Origin: VRUE01 sp963770315
GTDB lineage: Bacteria; Actinomycetota; Thermoleophilia; Solirubrobacterales; 70-9
Length of the DNA stretch: 64,000 bases
Assembly: GCA_963770315.1 (NCBI GenBank)
Contig: CAVYPC010000002.1
Location: forward strand, 1,860,001-1,924,000
Direction of reading: 5' to 3'
Below the pieces are notes generated by a model. It searched no databases. It was given only the letters and a program-made list of their open reading frames with translations, and was not told the DNA's origin. The translations under genes and the position numbers were made by a program. Every line of letters begins with the position of its first letter. Position 1 is the first letter of the stretch. Positions 33,010 to 41,293 of the stretch are shown one piece after another.

Positions 33010-33903
33010 ATGCCCGAGGCGCAGACACCCGCTTCCGTAGCGGACACGAAGCAGGCGCTGGCAGCCGCCAGCTACCTCGCCGACGAGTCCGCCGCGCTCG
33101 TCTCCTTCCTCGCCCAGCGGCTCGGCAAGCCGATCCTGGTCGAGGGCCCGGCGGGCGTCGGCAAGACGGAGCTGGCCAAGGCGCTCTCCCGCGCCAGCAG
33201 CCGCGAGCTGATCCGGCTGCAGTGTTACGAGGGGCTCGACGAGGCGAAGGCGCTCTATGAGTGGAACTACCGCAAGCAGCTGCTGCGCATCCAGGCCGGC
33301 GGCGAGTCCGGCTGGGAGGAGGTCCACGGAGACATCTTCTCCGAGGAGTTCCTGCTGGCGCGGCCGCTGATGCAGGCGATCGCCAGCCCCGAGCCGGTCG
33401 TGCTGCTGATCGACGAGATCGACAAGACCGACCAGGAGTTCGAGGCGATGCTGCTCGAGCTGCTCTCCGACTTCCAGATCACGATCCCCGAGCTGGGGCA
33501 GGTCTCGGCGACCTCGATGCCGATCGTCGTCCTCACCTCGAACAACTCGCGCGAGCTGACCGAGGCGCTGAAGCGGCGCTGCCTCTACCTCTGGCTCGAC
33601 TACCCGGAGCTGGAGCGGGAGATGGAGATCGTCCGCCTGCACACGCCGGATCTGTCCGAGGCCCTGACCCGGCGGCTGGTCGAGGTGGTGCGGATGGTGC
33701 GGGCGCTGGACCTGAAGAAGCCGCCGTCGATAGCCGAGACGATCGACTGGGCGCGGACGCTGTTGCTGATGGGCGCCGAGGACATCGACCGCGAGACCTT
33801 CGAGCAGTCGATGTCGATCATCGTCAAGCACCGCACCGACATCGACCTGGTCGCCGAGCGGGTGGGGATGAAGCTTGCCGAGTCCGTACGGCCCCAGAGC
33901 TGA
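33010..33903 (+). CDS. MoxR-type AAA ATPase
   Basis: 297 residues. Walker A is EGPAGVGKTELAKAL near residue 44 and Walker B VVLLIDEIDKTDQEFEAMLL near 134; sensor 1 is VVLTSNNSRELTEALKRRC. MoxR ATPases act with VWA-domain partners as chaperones that load cofactors or mature complexes. Here the partner is directly downstream with a 29-base overlap, the arrangement seen for CoxD/CoxE-type pairs, though no carbon monoxide dehydrogenase genes are present. Confidence 0.93.
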   Translation: MPEAQTPASVADTKQALAAASYLADESAALVSFLAQRLGKPILVEGPAGVGKTELAKALSRASSRELIRLQCYEGLDEAKALYEWNYRKQLLRIQAGGESGWEEVHGDIFSEEFLLARPLMQAIASPEPVVLLIDEIDKTDQEFEAMLLELLSDFQITIPELGQVSATSMPIVVLTSNNSRELTEALKRRCLYLWLDYPELEREMEIVRLHTPDLSEALTRRLVEVVRMVRALDLKKPPSIAETIDWARTLLLMGAEDIDRETFEQSMSIIVKHRTDIDLVAERVGMKLAESVRPQS

Positions 33904-35278
33904 CTCCGGCCCGCCCGGGCTGGCGGCGAAGCTGCTCGGCTTCTGCGAGGAGCTGCGCAGCGAGGGGGTGGCGGTCGGCACCTCGGAGATCCTCGACGCG
34001 TTCGCCGCGCTCGACCAGGTTCCCTGGGAGTCCCAGGACGACTTCCGCGAGGCCCTGGCGGCGACGATCGCCAAGTCCCAGGAGGACCGGCGGCTGTTCG
34101 AGCTGCTCTTCGAGCGCTGGTTCTTCCGCGCCGCCGAGGCGGAGGCGATCGAGCGCGAGATCGGCGAGACCGAGCAGCGCCACGAGGGCGCCGAGCGACT
34201 CGACATCGACGAGCTTCGTGAGCAGATCCGCCAGGCGATCGTCGAGGGAGACGACGGTGAGATGCGCGACCTGGCCCGCCTGGCGATCGCCGCCTTCGGC
34301 CGCCAGGGCGAGGGCTCGGGCGTGGTCGGGGTCGACGTGCAGCGCATCCGGCGCACCCTGGAGCTCTCGGCCGGCACCCAGCCGCAGGCCACCGACGGCG
34401 CCGCCGAGCTGCCGCCGATCGACCGCGACCAGCTCAACCGCTTCGAGCGCCACCTGCGCCGCGAGCTCGAACGCGACCTGATCGAGCGCACCGAGACCCT
34501 CCCCCCCTCCCGCCCCCTGGCCGAGCTGGATCGGGCGCTGCCGACGAGCCCCACGCAGGACCTGGCCGCGGTGCACCGCGCCGTCTCCCAGATGAAGCGT
34601 CGTCTGGCGACGCTGGGCCACGAGCAGCGGGGGAGGCGCAAGGGCCGGAGCGTCGACGTGCGGCGCACGATGCGCGCCTCGCTGGAGACCGGCGGGGTGC
34701 CGATGCACCTGCGCTACCGGCCGAAGCGGCCGCGGCGACCGGAGATTTACGTCCTCTGCGACGTCTCCACCTCGGTCACCTCGGCCAGCGTCTTCTTCCT
34801 CTCGGTCCTGCACGCCCTGCACGACTCGTTCCGCAAGCTGCGCAGCTTCGTCTTCATCGAGCGGATCTCCGAGGTGACCGAGATTTTCGAGCACGAGCGC
34901 GACTTCCGCGAGATCGCCCGCCGCGTCTCCAGCGAGGGCGGCGTCGCCGACGTCTCCGGCTACACCGACTACGGCCGCGTCTGGCTCGAGTTCCTGACCG
35001 AGATATCCGACGACCTCGACCCGCGCTCGACCGTGATCGTGCTCGGCGACGCCCGCACCAACGGCCGCGAGCCGCACGCCGAGGTCTTCGCCCAGGTGGC
35101 CGAGCGGGCCGGCCGCCTCTTCTGGCTCAATCCCGAGCCGAAGCTCTACTGGAACTACGGCGACTCGGTGATGGCCGCCTACGAGCGCTACTGCGACGGC
35201 GCCTTCGAGTGCTGGACCACCCGCCACCTGGAGAACTTCGTCAACGTGGTGGCCGGCGGCGTCCCGGCAGCGGATTAA
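33875..35278 (+). CDS. VWA domain (CoxE-like) protein, partner of MoxR
   Basis: 467 residues from TTG at 33875, overlapping moxR by 29 bases. The first 250 residues are helical and charged. The C-terminal VWA_CoxE domain begins at PEIYVLCDVSTSVTSASVFF with a DxSxS MIDAS motif, followed by FIERISEVTEIFEHERDF and TVIVLGDARTNGREPHAEVF. The pair probably matures a metalloenzyme or membrane complex encoded elsewhere. The exact start is unsure because no ribosome binding site is visible. Confidence 0.88.
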   Translation: MPSPYGPRADSGPPGLAAKLLGFCEELRSEGVAVGTSEILDAFAALDQVPWESQDDFREALAATIAKSQEDRRLFELLFERWFFRAAEAEAIEREIGETEQRHEGAERLDIDELREQIRQAIVEGDDGEMRDLARLAIAAFGRQGEGSGVVGVDVQRIRRTLELSAGTQPQATDGAAELPPIDRDQLNRFERHLRRELERDLIERTETLPPSRPLAELDRALPTSPTQDLAAVHRAVSQMKRRLATLGHEQRGRRKGRSVDVRRTMRASLETGGVPMHLRYRPKRPRRPEIYVLCDVSTSVTSASVFFLSVLHALHDSFRKLRSFVFIERISEVTEIFEHERDFREIARRVSSEGGVADVSGYTDYGRVWLEFLTEISDDLDPRSTVIVLGDARTNGREPHAEVFAQVAERAGRLFWLNPEPKLYWNYGDSVMAAYERYCDGAFECWTTRHLENFVNVVAGGVPAAD

Positions 35279-35376
35279 TTTTTACTTTATATTTTTCGTG
35301 TATTAGCGCCGGCCTCCTTCCGGTCGCGAACCGACCGGCGCCGAGGCACGGCGACCATGCGAGGAAGGAGAGATCC

Positions 35377-36741
35377 ATGAAGCGCTACCTGACCATCCTG
35401 GCGCTCGTTCTGGCAGCAACGGCAACCCTGACCGCCCTCTCGACATCGCCGGCGGCAGCCGGCGAAGAGCAGACCGTCGAGGCCGACTTCACAGCGAGCA
35501 TCGAAAGCGGCGAAAAAGCCAAAATCGACGGCGAACAGATCGGCAGCAACTCGGTCACGATCGGCAGCCTCCCGTCGCTTACATGCTCGACGATCAAATA
35601 CAACGGCGAAGCGGCGACCGAAGGCCCATCGAGCAAACAGATCATCCTCAGCCCGGAATACGAAACCTGTCACGTGATCGTGCCCTTGCTTGGCACAAAG
35701 ACCACGACAGTGACAACGAACAGCTGCACCTTCAAGATCGAAACGAAGGCGACAATCACAGAAAACGAGGAAGAACACCTGATCGGCACCACCAACATCG
35801 AATGCCCGACCGGGAAAAAGATCGAAATCTTCGTCTACAACACCAGCAACAGCAAAGACGAAGGCGCGAGCACGCTCTGCAAGTACGACGTGGAAGCGCA
35901 GTCCAACCTGTCTGGCGTCACCTTCGCGAACGACGTCAACACACCGACCACGGTCAACGATGTCGTCGTCAACTTCGGCATTGAATCCGCAACCGCGATC
36001 AGAACAACCGGGGCGGAAGCCCTCTGTGGCGCGGAAAAACAGACGATGAAATACAAAGGCGAAGCGACACTGCGGGCCACAAACAAATCCAGCGCATACG
36101 TCGACGCCATGATCCAGGACGGGAAGCGCATGGGGTTTGGCTCAGCAACCCCGTTTGCGATCGCCGAAAACGGCGAAGCGGAACTGACAACCGAAAGCCT
36201 CAAAGTCAAATGTACCTCGGTCAAATACGAAGCCAGCCCTGGGGCCCAGAACGTCACCACGCTGAAAATCAAACCCACCTACTCCGGTTGCATCACCGAA
36301 CCCGGCAAACTGACGACCGACGTCGAATTCCAGGGCTGCGAATATCTCCAGACCCTCGAAACAGACGTGGTACTCACAGACAAAATCGGGATCCATACAC
36401 CCGGGCCTCTCGCAATCTCCTGCGGGGTCGGGAAAAATATCCAGATAACAGCGACAGAAGGCGGCAAAGCCAAATGCACCATTCTGCTTCGGGAACAGGC
36501 CCCGGTGGGCCCGATCGTGGACCTGAAGAACATGCGACCGACCAAAAAAGTCTCGGAAAACTACGTTCTCTTCACCAACACAGTCGTCGCGCTCAGCTAC
36601 GAAGTCATAGGTGAAGAAAAAGCGTGCGGCAAAAATGAAGAAATGCACGACGGACAACTCCACGGCAAAACCGAAATGAAAGCCTATACGGACGCGAAAA
36701 AAACCACTCAGGTGAGCTTCGAAATCCGCGGCCTGCTCTGA
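35377..36741 (+). CDS. Secreted protein with two Cys-rich repeats (paralogue B)
   Basis: 454 residues from the ATG at 35377, with GAGGAAGGAGAG as ribosome binding site. Signal peptide YLTILALVLAATATLTALST with AAA cleavage. Two Cys modules follow: LTCSTIKYN to about residue 250 and VKCTSVKYEAS to the end, each with SPEYETC / KPTYSGC, CTF / CEY, (E)CPTGKKIEI / SCGVGKNIQI and a later C(K/T)(Y/I). This is the same plan as the gene at 23373. GAA, AAA and ACA codons dominate, unlike neighbouring genes. The leader just upstream is AT-rich. Function unknown. Confidence 0.75.
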   Translation: MKRYLTILALVLAATATLTALSTSPAAAGEEQTVEADFTASIESGEKAKIDGEQIGSNSVTIGSLPSLTCSTIKYNGEAATEGPSSKQIILSPEYETCHVIVPLLGTKTTTVTTNSCTFKIETKATITENEEEHLIGTTNIECPTGKKIEIFVYNTSNSKDEGASTLCKYDVEAQSNLSGVTFANDVNTPTTVNDVVVNFGIESATAIRTTGAEALCGAEKQTMKYKGEATLRATNKSSAYVDAMIQDGKRMGFGSATPFAIAENGEAELTTESLKVKCTSVKYEASPGAQNVTTLKIKPTYSGCITEPGKLTTDVEFQGCEYLQTLETDVVLTDKIGIHTPGPLAISCGVGKNIQITATEGGKAKCTILLREQAPVGPIVDLKNMRPTKKVSENYVLFTNTVVALSYEVIGEEKACGKNEEMHDGQLHGKTEMKAYTDAKKTTQVSFEIRGLL

Positions 36742-36763
36742 GGACCGCGACCGACGCCTACCG

Positions 36764-36792
36764 GGCTGGGCCGGGACGATCCCGGCCCAGCC
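36764..36792. terminator. Bidirectional terminator hairpin
   Basis: Perfect 13-base arms (36764-36776 and 36780-36792) with a three-base loop sit between two convergent genes. Confidence 0.75.
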
Positions 36793-36817
36793 TTGCCTTC
36801 CGCCGCGAGGTTGACGA

Positions 36818-37693
36818 TCAGGCCGGCTCGGCGCGGGCGGCGACGGTCGCCGCGGAGAGCAGACCGAGACCGACGATGACGGCGCCGAGCCAGACCAGCG
36901 CCCCGAAGAACGGCACCAGCGCGATCGCGCGCAGGATCGCCAGGCCGGCGAGGAAGGCGAGAAGGCGATTTCGGGGCGGCCCGACGATCAGGCGGCCGAG
37001 CGCCCAAGCAGCGGTCACGTAAGCGACCGCGGCAAGCGGCAGCAGGGCCAGCCCGAGCGCGATCGCCAGCGGCAGGCCGACCAGGGCGATCGCCGCCACC
37101 AAGACGATCGCCGGCAGGGCGACGGTGACGCCGATGCCGATGCCCACCGCCGTCCAGAAGCGGGCCTTGACCTGGGCGAAGACCGCGTCGGCGGCTCGCG
37201 GCGCGAGCAGGAGAAGGAGGATGCCGAGGATCGCGGCGGAGATCGACATCGCCAGCCAGAAGACGAAGGCGCCGATGAAGGGAAGGAGGTCGAGCGAGTC
37301 GGTCCAGCCTTCCTTCTGGACCTTGCCCCCGACCGTCACCTGCGGAGCGATCCGCGGCCGCTCGTCCCCGTAGAGCACGTCGCCCTCGACGGTCGCGGTC
37401 TGCAGCAGGTGGGCCCGGCCGGCGATCGTCACCACGTCGCCGGTGACGTGGCCGCGGATCCGTGCGTCGCCGTCGAGCAGGACGACGTCCCCTTCGACCA
37501 GGCCGGCGATCCGTGCGTTGCCCTTGACGATGAAGATGCTCTGTGAGGTTTCGCCGAGCCCTACTTCCACATCGCCGTTGACGACGATGACCGTGTCGTC
37601 ATCCGCTTCGCCGTGGAGGGGCGCGGCGGCGGCCACTTGGGCCAGGTGGAGGAGCGCGAGAAGCGTCGTGGCGAGGACGAGAAGGCGTCGCAT
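36818..37693 (-). CDS. Exported bactofilin-like repeat protein with C-terminal membrane domain
   Basis: 291 residues from the ATG at 37693. A signal peptide (LLVLATTLLALLHLAQVAAA) is followed by a right-handed beta-helix of short repeats (VIVVNGDVEVGLGETSQSIF, GNARIAGLVEGDVVLLDGDA, HVTGDVVTIAGRAHL) as in bactofilins and polymer-forming proteins. Residues 140-291 carry four to five membrane helices. The beta-helix would therefore lie outside, unlike cytoplasmic bactofilins. The start is eight bases after a TAGGCT box. Confidence 0.75.
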   Translation of the reverse strand: MRRLLVLATTLLALLHLAQVAAAAPLHGEADDDTVIVVNGDVEVGLGETSQSIFIVKGNARIAGLVEGDVVLLDGDARIRGHVTGDVVTIAGRAHLLQTATVEGDVLYGDERPRIAPQVTVGGKVQKEGWTDSLDLLPFIGAFVFWLAMSISAAILGILLLLLAPRAADAVFAQVKARFWTAVGIGIGVTVALPAIVLVAAIALVGLPLAIALGLALLPLAAVAYVTAAWALGRLIVGPPRNRLLAFLAGLAILRAIALVPFFGALVWLGAVIVGLGLLSAATVAARAEPA

Positions 37694-37701
37694 TGGCGCC
37701 C

Positions 37702-37707
37702 AGCCTA
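37702..37707 (-). promoter_or_regulatory. -10 box (TAGGCT), leaderless type
   Basis: TAGGCT on the minus strand ends eight bases before the ATG of the bactofilin-like gene. Confidence 0.4.
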
Positions 37708-37791
37708 ACTCGGAGCAGCTGCGGGCTTCTCCCGATGCCCGCCGCCGATCGGTCGGCAATGATTCCCTGAACTCACAAAAGGAGAGAAGAG

Positions 37792-38421
37792 ATGGAGCCG
37801 TCTCCCTACCCAGTCACCTTCTCCGTCGACTACCCAGACAGGCAGCTGAACCGCCTCTTGAGCGCCTTCCGGATCTTCGCCGTGATCCCGATCGCGATCC
37901 TCGCCGGCCTCCTGCCCGGATCGGAACTCGCCGGCGGCGCAGGCGAGTACGGCTCCAACGTCGTGATCGCCGGCGGCAGCCTCGTCATCTTTCCGACCGT
38001 GCTGATGATCCTCTTCAGGAAGAAATACCCGCGCTGGTGGTTCGACTGGAACCTCGAACTGACGCGCTTCGCCAACCGGATCGGCGTCTACGTCGCGTTG
38101 ATGGACGACGAATACCCGTCGACCGACGAGATGCAGGCGGTTCATCTGGACTTGCCGTACCCGGACGTTGAGCGCCTGGAGCGAGGCCTGCCACTGGTCA
38201 AGTGGCTGCTGGCCATCCCCCACTACATCGTCCTCTTCTTCCTCTACATCGGCGCCTTCTTCGCCGTGATCGGCGCCTGGTTCGCGATCCTCTTCACCGG
38301 CCGCTACCCACGTGGCATCTTCAGCTTCGTCGAGGGCACGATCCGCTGGGGCAACCGCGTTACCGGCTACGCCTTCACCCTCGTGACCGACCAGTACCCC
38401 CCGTTCCGCCTGAAGCCCTGA
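37792..38421 (+). CDS. DUF4389 membrane protein
   Basis: 209 residues. YPVTFSVDYPDRQLNRLLSA at the N-terminus, a first pair of helices, a soluble loop (VHLDLPYPDVERLERGLPLV) and then KWLLAIPHYIVLFFLYIGAF and FTGRYPRGIFSFVEGTIRWG are typical of the DUF4389 family. AAAGGAGAGAAGAG is a clear ribosome binding site. The role of the family is unknown. Confidence 0.88.
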   Translation: MEPSPYPVTFSVDYPDRQLNRLLSAFRIFAVIPIAILAGLLPGSELAGGAGEYGSNVVIAGGSLVIFPTVLMILFRKKYPRWWFDWNLELTRFANRIGVYVALMDDEYPSTDEMQAVHLDLPYPDVERLERGLPLVKWLLAIPHYIVLFFLYIGAFFAVIGAWFAILFTGRYPRGIFSFVEGTIRWGNRVTGYAFTLVTDQYPPFRLKP

Positions 38422-38436
38422 GCACGATCCAACGGG

Positions 38437-38907
38437 TCAGTGCGGCTCCCAAACCTCGGGCTCGGCGGTGAGGCGCAGGATGTCCGCGGGCAGCTCGCCG
38501 CTGGCGACGTCGGCCAGCGTCACCGACTCGAGGACGGCTCGCATGTTGGCCCGCAGCGCCACCCAGACGTCGCGCAGGGGTGCCGCGGTACCGGAGTAGG
38601 TGAGCTCGTCGGGCCGCTCGGAGCGGATGCTCGCGATCGGCCCCTCGACGGTGCGGATCACGTCGGCGAGCGTGATCTCGTCGGCCGGGCGCGCCAGCCG
38701 GTAGCCGCCGTCCGCCCCACGCTGGCTGCGCACCAGGGTCGCGTGGCGCAGCTCGATCAGGATGTTCTCGAGGAACCGCAACGGAACCGCCTGGGCATTG
38801 GCGATCGCTTCGCCCTTGATCGGCCCACCCCCGGCCGCGGCCAGCTCGACCATCGCGCGGACCGCGTAGTCGACCTTCGCCGTGACGTGCATCGTCGGCC
38901 CGACCAT
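38437..38907 (-). CDS. Rrf2 family transcriptional regulator, without cluster cysteines
   Basis: 156 residues if the ATG at 38907 is used, which has a G-rich run upstream; an internal ATG at 38892 would give the start usual for the family (MHVTAKVDYAVRAMVELAAA). HTH and wing are clear (FLENILIELRHATLVRSQRG, ADGGYRLARPADEITLADVI). The three cysteines that hold an Fe-S cluster in IscR, NsrR and RsrR are absent, so it would sense something else or act through a partner, as CymR does. It lies downstream of the phosphate operon in the same direction. A paralogue lies at 51159. Confidence 0.87.
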   Translation of the reverse strand: MVGPTMHVTAKVDYAVRAMVELAAAGGGPIKGEAIANAQAVPLRFLENILIELRHATLVRSQRGADGGYRLARPADEITLADVIRTVEGPIASIRSERPDELTYSGTAAPLRDVWVALRANMRAVLESVTLADVASGELPADILRLTAEPEVWEPH

Positions 38908-38938
38908 CTCAACCCCCCCCCGCGCCCTGCCGGGCACG

Positions 38939-40291
38939 CTAGTCCCCACTCGTTTCGCCCAGCAGGTCGGGGGCGAGGGACCTAGCCTTTGCTGCGTTCG
39001 CCAGACCGAGATGAGCGAGGCCGAAGAGATCCTCGGTGGTGCGCAACAGCGAGTAGGGATCGAGGGCCGTCGCGTCGGTAGATCCCGGGGGCACGAAACG
39101 GGAGACGAGCAACGCGCCGGTGTGGAGGGGGTCGTCGGCCGGCGCCGGCGCCCCTTCGGCGCTGGGCGCACTTGCGGCAGCGAAGGTGACGATCAGCAGG
39201 CCGTCTTCCTTGTAGGCGGGCGAGGCGAGGATCCGCGGCACCCATTTGGCGAGGAAGGCGTCGCCCGCGGCCGCGCCTTCCACCGAGCCGGGGGCGCACT
39301 GGCCGCTGGCGCCGGAGTCGCACGGGGTCGGCACGATATAGGAGTAGTTCGCGGTCTTCTCGGCCTTGCGCAAGTCCGCCGGCAGCTGTTCTAGCGGTAG
39401 GTCGTTGGTCGCACAGTCGCCGAGGTCGAGCAGCGTGTGGAAGTGGACGAACGGGTTCTGCGCCGCCGCGTAGGCCCCCGGTGGGGGCACGTCGGTCGCG
39501 TCTGCTTCGGGATGGACGCAGTTGGCCGCTTTGCCGGTTTCGTCGACCATGCCCTCCGCGTATGCCCGCCAGCCGAACTGCCCGCTGGCGAGCTGATCGG
39601 AGATCGTCAGAGTTTCGACCGGGTAGACGCAGCCCGCCCCGGAGACGACGCCCTTGGCGTCGGCCTTGGCGCTCGGCGGAAATTCCGTGTAGGTGGAGCA
39701 GTTGGCCTGGGTCGAGGCGTTCGGCGGCTGGCCGCTGACCGCTGCGATGCCGTTGGGCAGGGCGGCGGCGTCGAGTAGGGAGTAGCCGCTCAGCAGCTCG
39801 CCCTTGGGTCGCAGCTGCGTCGCCAGATACGGCATCTGCGCCGTTTCGCCAAAGGCCGCGTCGTAACCGGGGCTGGTCAGCGAGACGACGAAGACGTGCT
39901 TGATCCGACCCGCTTCGGGCACCGCAGGAGCCGCGGGGGGCGGCGGCTCGCTGCTCGGGACGCTTTCGGGCGAAGGCGAGGCGGGTTCCGGCGGGGGCGG
40001 GCTCGGCGCCGGGGCGGCGGCTTCCGGTGGGGGCGCCGAGCTGACGGGCCCGGGGTCGGCGGGTTGAAGGGCTTCCGCGGGCGGGCCGCTGGCCGCCGGG
40101 ACGTTGTCGGCGGCGAGGCTGCGACCGAGCAGCGCGGCCAGGGCGCCGCTGTTGCCGGTCCCGGTCATCGCGCTGGCGACGATCGCCGACGTGGCGACCA
40201 CCGAGGAGGCGACCAGCAGCCCGAAGCGCTTGCCGGTCAGCGTCGCCGCCGCGGCGTAAGCGGCCGTCAATGAGCTGCGCAGTCGCTTCAT
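38939..40291 (-). CDS. Secreted phosphoesterase-like protein at the end of the pst operon
   Basis: 450 residues. A signal anchor (FGLLVASSVVATSAIVASAM) is followed by a Pro/Ser/Glu-rich linker to about residue 127, which suits wall crossing. The catalytic-like domain begins RIKHVFVVSLTSPGYDAAFG and contains MPYLATQLRPKGELLSGYSL and ALPNGIAAVSGQPPNASTQA, as in the phosphoesterase (acid phosphatase / phospholipase C) family, and DDPLHTGALLVSRFV near the end. Metal ligands are not all clear. Overlap by four bases with the upstream gene and position behind pstSCAB suggest release of phosphate from esters outside the cell. Confidence 0.75.
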   Translation of the reverse strand: MKRLRSSLTAAYAAAATLTGKRFGLLVASSVVATSAIVASAMTGTGNSGALAALLGRSLAADNVPAASGPPAEALQPADPGPVSSAPPPEAAAPAPSPPPPEPASPSPESVPSSEPPPPAAPAVPEAGRIKHVFVVSLTSPGYDAAFGETAQMPYLATQLRPKGELLSGYSLLDAAALPNGIAAVSGQPPNASTQANCSTYTEFPPSAKADAKGVVSGAGCVYPVETLTISDQLASGQFGWRAYAEGMVDETGKAANCVHPEADATDVPPPGAYAAAQNPFVHFHTLLDLGDCATNDLPLEQLPADLRKAEKTANYSYIVPTPCDSGASGQCAPGSVEGAAAGDAFLAKWVPRILASPAYKEDGLLIVTFAAASAPSAEGAPAPADDPLHTGALLVSRFVPPGSTDATALDPYSLLRTTEDLFGLAHLGLANAAKARSLAPDLLGETSGD

Positions 40292-40503
40292 CCCAGCAGC
40301 TCCAGCATCCGCTCCGCCTCGAGCAGCTCGGCGTCGACCCGCTGCAGCTCGGCTGCCTTGCGCGTCAGGACGTCCATTCGCACGTGGTCGCGGATCGCCA
40401 TCTCGTAGAAGGCGCCGCCGAGGTCGGCCTGCATGATCGTGAACTTCTCCAGCAAGCGGTCGCGCTGGGCGACGAGGTCCTTGTTCTCCTCCGGTTTCGT
40501 CAC
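40288..40503 (-). CDS. Small coiled-coil protein of the pst operon
   Basis: 71 residues, all helical and charged (LVAQRDRLLEKFTIMQADLG and LTRKAAELQRVDAELLEAER), without membrane segment. It overlaps both neighbours by four bases (ATGA), so it is expressed in fixed ratio with the zinc-ribbon membrane protein before it and the phosphoesterase after it. A cytoplasmic adaptor role is a guess. Confidence 0.75.
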   Translation of the reverse strand: MTKPEENKDLVAQRDRLLEKFTIMQADLGGAFYEMAIRDHVRMDVLTRKAAELQRVDAELLEAERMLELLG

Positions 40504-41126
40504 GGCTGGCTCCCCGTGCTCGGGGCCGGCGCGGAGCCGGGATCGCCGCCGACGACGACCACGTCGGGCAGGTTCTGCTGCGCTTCGATGTAGGTCGAGC
40601 CGGTCTGTTCGACGTTGTTTTCGACCAGCTTGGTGTCTTCCTCGGTCTTCGTCGCGCTCGGCTTGAAGCCGGTCACCTGGTGGACGGTTCCGTTGCTGGT
40701 CTTGGCGACCACCTTGCCGGCCCCTTTGCTCGTGGCCTTATCCGCCTGCTTGGACTTGCCGTTCTTCGCCTTGGCGCTCGCCGACGCCGCGGGCCCGGCG
40801 GCCGTGGTGGCGACGGCGGCGTCCTGATTGCGCAGCGCCTTCAGCAGCGCCTCGTTTCCGCCTTCGTCGGTCCCGCTGCGGCCGACGACGACGCCGATCG
40901 CCACCGCGATCGGCAGCAGGGCGAAGAATCCGACCGCCGCGGCACGACTGCCCGGCGCGGTCTTGGCGGCGGGGCGGGAGACCGGCCGCCGGGCGCGTTT
41001 GCTCATCGCGGCGAAGTAGCGCGATGAGGGGTTGGCGCCGTTGCCGCGCCGCGCCGCGCATTCGACGCAGTAGCGCTGCTGCGGGTCGAGCGGCGCCCCG
41101 CACCCCTCGCAGGACTCGTAGTTCAT
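40500..41126 (-). CDS. Zinc-ribbon single-pass membrane protein of the pst operon
   Basis: 208 residues from ATG at 41126, preceded by AAGGAG. The N-terminal CEGCGAPLDPQQRYCVEC is a double CxxC zinc ribbon. One membrane helix (AAVGFFALLPIAVAIGVVVG, about residues 63-82) follows, then an Ala/Lys/Ser-rich stretch and a polar tail (YIEAQQNLPDVVVVGG). The ribbon should be inside and the tail outside. It is locked between the small lipoprotein and the coiled-coil gene by four-base overlaps. A sensor or assembly role is possible. Confidence 0.75.
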   Translation of the reverse strand: MNYESCEGCGAPLDPQQRYCVECAARRGNGANPSSRYFAAMSKRARRPVSRPAAKTAPGSRAAAVGFFALLPIAVAIGVVVGRSGTDEGGNEALLKALRNQDAAVATTAAGPAASASAKAKNGKSKQADKATSKGAGKVVAKTSNGTVHQVTGFKPSATKTEEDTKLVENNVEQTGSTYIEAQQNLPDVVVVGGDPGSAPAPSTGSQP

Positions 41127-41293
41127 CGCTTGCGACTCCTTTTCTCGCGGGCTTCGAGGATGTGCTTGGCGCGAGCCTGCTGGTGGGCGGCCTTTTCCTG
41201 CGTCGTCGAGCAACCCGCGAACGCGCCGGCGAGCAGGGACCCGCAGACCGCGAGGACCCCCACCCGCGCTAGATAAGGGCTAGCCGAACGCAC
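41123..41293 (-). CDS. 56-residue putative lipoprotein
   Basis: Starts with GTG at 41293 inside the end of pstB and ends in a TGA that overlaps the ATG of the next gene. The N-terminus MRSASPYLARVGVLAVCGSL, then LAGAFAGCSTTQEKAAHQQA, gives a basic n-region, a hydrophobic core and a lipobox (FAGC). The mature peptide is about 29 residues, helical and very basic. Overlaps on both sides and a plausible signal support a real gene although it is short. Confidence 0.6.
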   Translation of the reverse strand: MRSASPYLARVGVLAVCGSLLAGAFAGCSTTQEKAAHQQARAKHILEAREKRSRKR

